Source: Alphaproteobacteria bacterium
GTDB lineage: Bacteria > Pseudomonadota > Alphaproteobacteria > Micropepsales > Micropepsaceae
Length of the DNA: 7,001 nt
Assembly: GCA_017307315.1 (NCBI GenBank)
Contig: JAFKFF010000374.1
Span: forward strand, 1,406 to 8,406
Direction: 5' to 3'
Shown here in pieces: positions 6,501-7,001 of the stretch. The position numbers and the translations under genes were made by a program. Below the pieces are notes generated by a model that had not been told where the DNA came from, did no database searches, and saw only the letters and a list, made by a program, of their open reading frames with translations. How positions within the stretch are numbered: the first letter of the stretch is position 1; the number at the start of each line of letters is the position of its first letter.

Positions 6501-7001
6501 GGCTTCTCGCTGGGCCTGGATTTCGGCTCGGCGCGGGACGGCTGGTATGGCGGCGCGCTCACCTATTATTCCGGCGACGTCAGCGAGACCCTGCCGCGCA
6601 GCAGCCTGACACATGAGCAATGGTACATGCTGACCGGCTACAGCGACTGGCGCGGCAAGCACATCTTCATCGATTCCACCGCCAGCGTGGGTTACGGCAG
6701 CTTCGTCGGCAACCGCACCATGGTGGTGGCCGACCAGAGCCGCGATGCGGTCGGCAAGCGCGCCGGGCTGGTGGGCGCGGCCGGCGTTACCGGCGGCGTG
6801 TTCCTGAAATACGGCTTCCTGGAGTTCCTGCCCCACATCGCGCTCGATGGCCTGGCCATGCGCGAGGAAGGCTATACCGAGAGCGGCGGCGGCGAAGGTC
6901 TCGACCTCCAGGTCGCGCCCTATTACGCCAATTCGCTGCGCGGCTCGATCGGCGGCGACTTCAAGACCAGCTTCGATTTGTTCGGCGCCACCATCGTGCC
7001 G
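3522..7001 (+). CDS. Type V autotransporter (beta-helix passenger plus beta-barrel), C-terminus cut by window edge
   Basis: The frame is open for 1160 codons to the window edge. Starting at TTG 3522, residues 1-26 form a Sec signal peptide: basic K-H-R, hydrophobic L-M-L-S-A-A-A-T-A-L-L-A-A, likely cleaved at A-H-G before A27. The passenger (about 27-900) is rich in Gly, Asn, Ser and Thr, with repeats of the form N-x-G-x-I typical of beta-helical passengers, for example N-Q-G-V-I, N-H-G-T-I-T-G, N-T-G-T-I and N-N-S-G-L-I-E-G-D-V. A helical linker follows (about 905-955, with E-I-F-S-Q-M-T-P-D-V-S-G). The beta-barrel begins near 960 (G-E-L-T-L-W-S-E) with alternating aromatic strands such as W-Y-G-G-A-L-T-Y-Y. 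Barrels are about 260-280 residues, so perhaps 60-80 are missing, including the terminal aromatic residue. No serine-protease G-D-S-G-S or RGD motif is seen, so the surface role (adhesion or other) is open. Four passenger cysteines fall in two close pairs (233/243 and 400/409). The alternative start is ATG 3540, which would lose the basic n-region. Confidence 0.92.
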   Translation, partial: MTKHRLMLSAAATALLAAPFATPAHGATTITETRKSAINTTSAGDITINSGGVEIKAASPAVTINSNNFLINQGVISNENTAGAVGILVDTSAGDIVSTSGIANLGNINLTGDGTGKSALLIQGGHTYYAPITLATITTTAGSAASVSGSSVSVVGDGSNIFTLVKGTTIDGDVTLGGSMVARASDKSQSLGNTAIAVEGNLQGNFVIGQLASLTAVGNQARGIAILGPITPCVDNAGVGYTCANSGTATASTGAFANFGTIQVLGTLNPNRKGGNYESGSAVIIGSSVAGGFYNAGPSTSNGTTPSAVISGNGDLFSGSSGSVFAPTVLIDPSQTVTALSPTVAGPAIIGPVGTQIDSVDGGKGYAFINHGTITGVPVDLDVSALAVAIQGSSATNFTCLGVASGGVCDSTAASGGLLNTGTIRAQAQTKEDTTSSIAAAGLYVGAFATVPRIDVAGEFISGTTYTPGTIAAAVVGPGGGIATALQIGDQAVVPQIDVLQHGSIAANVRTSTISPDAINAPAASPFTQTATAILDQSGSVRLINNAGQITAVTTVQTPGANAAVVNNTLAINLLAGTAGQTVINNSGLIEGDVLFNSGGGGNVLNVGNVGDATNPNDNSGNANTAITAVQGAAVANTPFNYATVTGRISGSVSGAPPISETNLINFGSGTGNPLHVGGFGYVNSIIASSSGGLDVHVDNNGQLFLSAPTGGSVNVHDLIVANGGTLGLSMTQTNASSVTPVVLAATNGTTAPNVTLSNANIGLKLGSFISSGSTAESTANPTRQVITLISSQTAIIDTTLAQQNAILSQNIPFLFESQTDTQGNSAGVPDPLSFDAGHNNLLLTLLPRSTGATNADGTPGLNLSGDAKAIFPYAAAALANDPQLGSAIGNSMTVYKTNGIPASGINVAASQQRANEIFSQMTPDVSGGTRQVAIMLTDQATGPVAARQRLLRSYADQPGELTLWSEEFIGNINNKGRNDANGTLTNYKDHGFGFSLGLDFGSARDGWYGGALTYYSGDVSETLPRSSLTHEQWYMLTGYSDWRGKHIFIDSTASVGYGSFVGNRTMVVADQSRDAVGKRAGLVGAAGVTGGVFLKYGFLEFLPHIALDGLAMREEGYTESGGGEGLDLQVAPYYANSLRGSIGGDFKTSFDLFGATIVP

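Noticed and set aside
3465..6836. Two very long open frames on the minus strand (3465-5027 and 5064-6836) opposite the autotransporter
   Set aside because: They are antisense shadows of a high-GC gene with strong third-position G/C bias. Their products are Gly/Ala/Arg/Asp-rich without recognisable domains, whereas the plus-strand frame has a signal peptide, repeats and a beta-barrel.

Overview
The window looks like chromosomal DNA from a high-GC alphaproteobacterium. This is an inference from codon usage strongly biased to G/C in third positions, the mix of genes, and a well-formed sigma-32 promoter; no 16S or other phylogenetic marker is present. There are five protein genes, two of them cut by the window edges. 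No tRNA, rRNA, CRISPR array, transposase or integrase gene was seen.

Layout: (1) 1-637, minus strand: the N-terminal two thirds of an alpha/beta hydrolase of the lysophospholipase (PldB-like) type. (2) 685-1056, plus strand: a 123-residue membrane protein, divergent from the hydrolase across only 47 bases. (3) 1079-1605, plus strand: a small heat-shock protein (Hsp20/IbpA type) with its own sigma-32-like promoter, a short structured leader and a strong Shine-Dalgarno site. (4) 1606-2093: a roughly 490-base spacer with no convincing gene but much secondary structure: three copies of a REP-like palindrome (one direct, two inverted), a run of hairpins ending in a textbook intrinsic terminator, and a 20-bp-stem hairpin. 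(5) 2094-3287, minus strand: a 397-residue pentapeptide-repeat protein. (6) 3522-7001, plus strand: a large type V autotransporter with signal peptide, beta-helical passenger and the start of the C-terminal beta-barrel, running off the right edge.

The genes do not form one operon or pathway. The hydrolase and membrane protein share a divergent intergenic region, as do the pentapeptide protein and the autotransporter. Hsp20 stands alone as a heat-shock unit. I found no clear new multi-gene system. The least explained part is the repeat- and hairpin-rich spacer at 1606-2093. The Hsp20 leader and the cysteine pairs in the autotransporter passenger are secondary points of interest.
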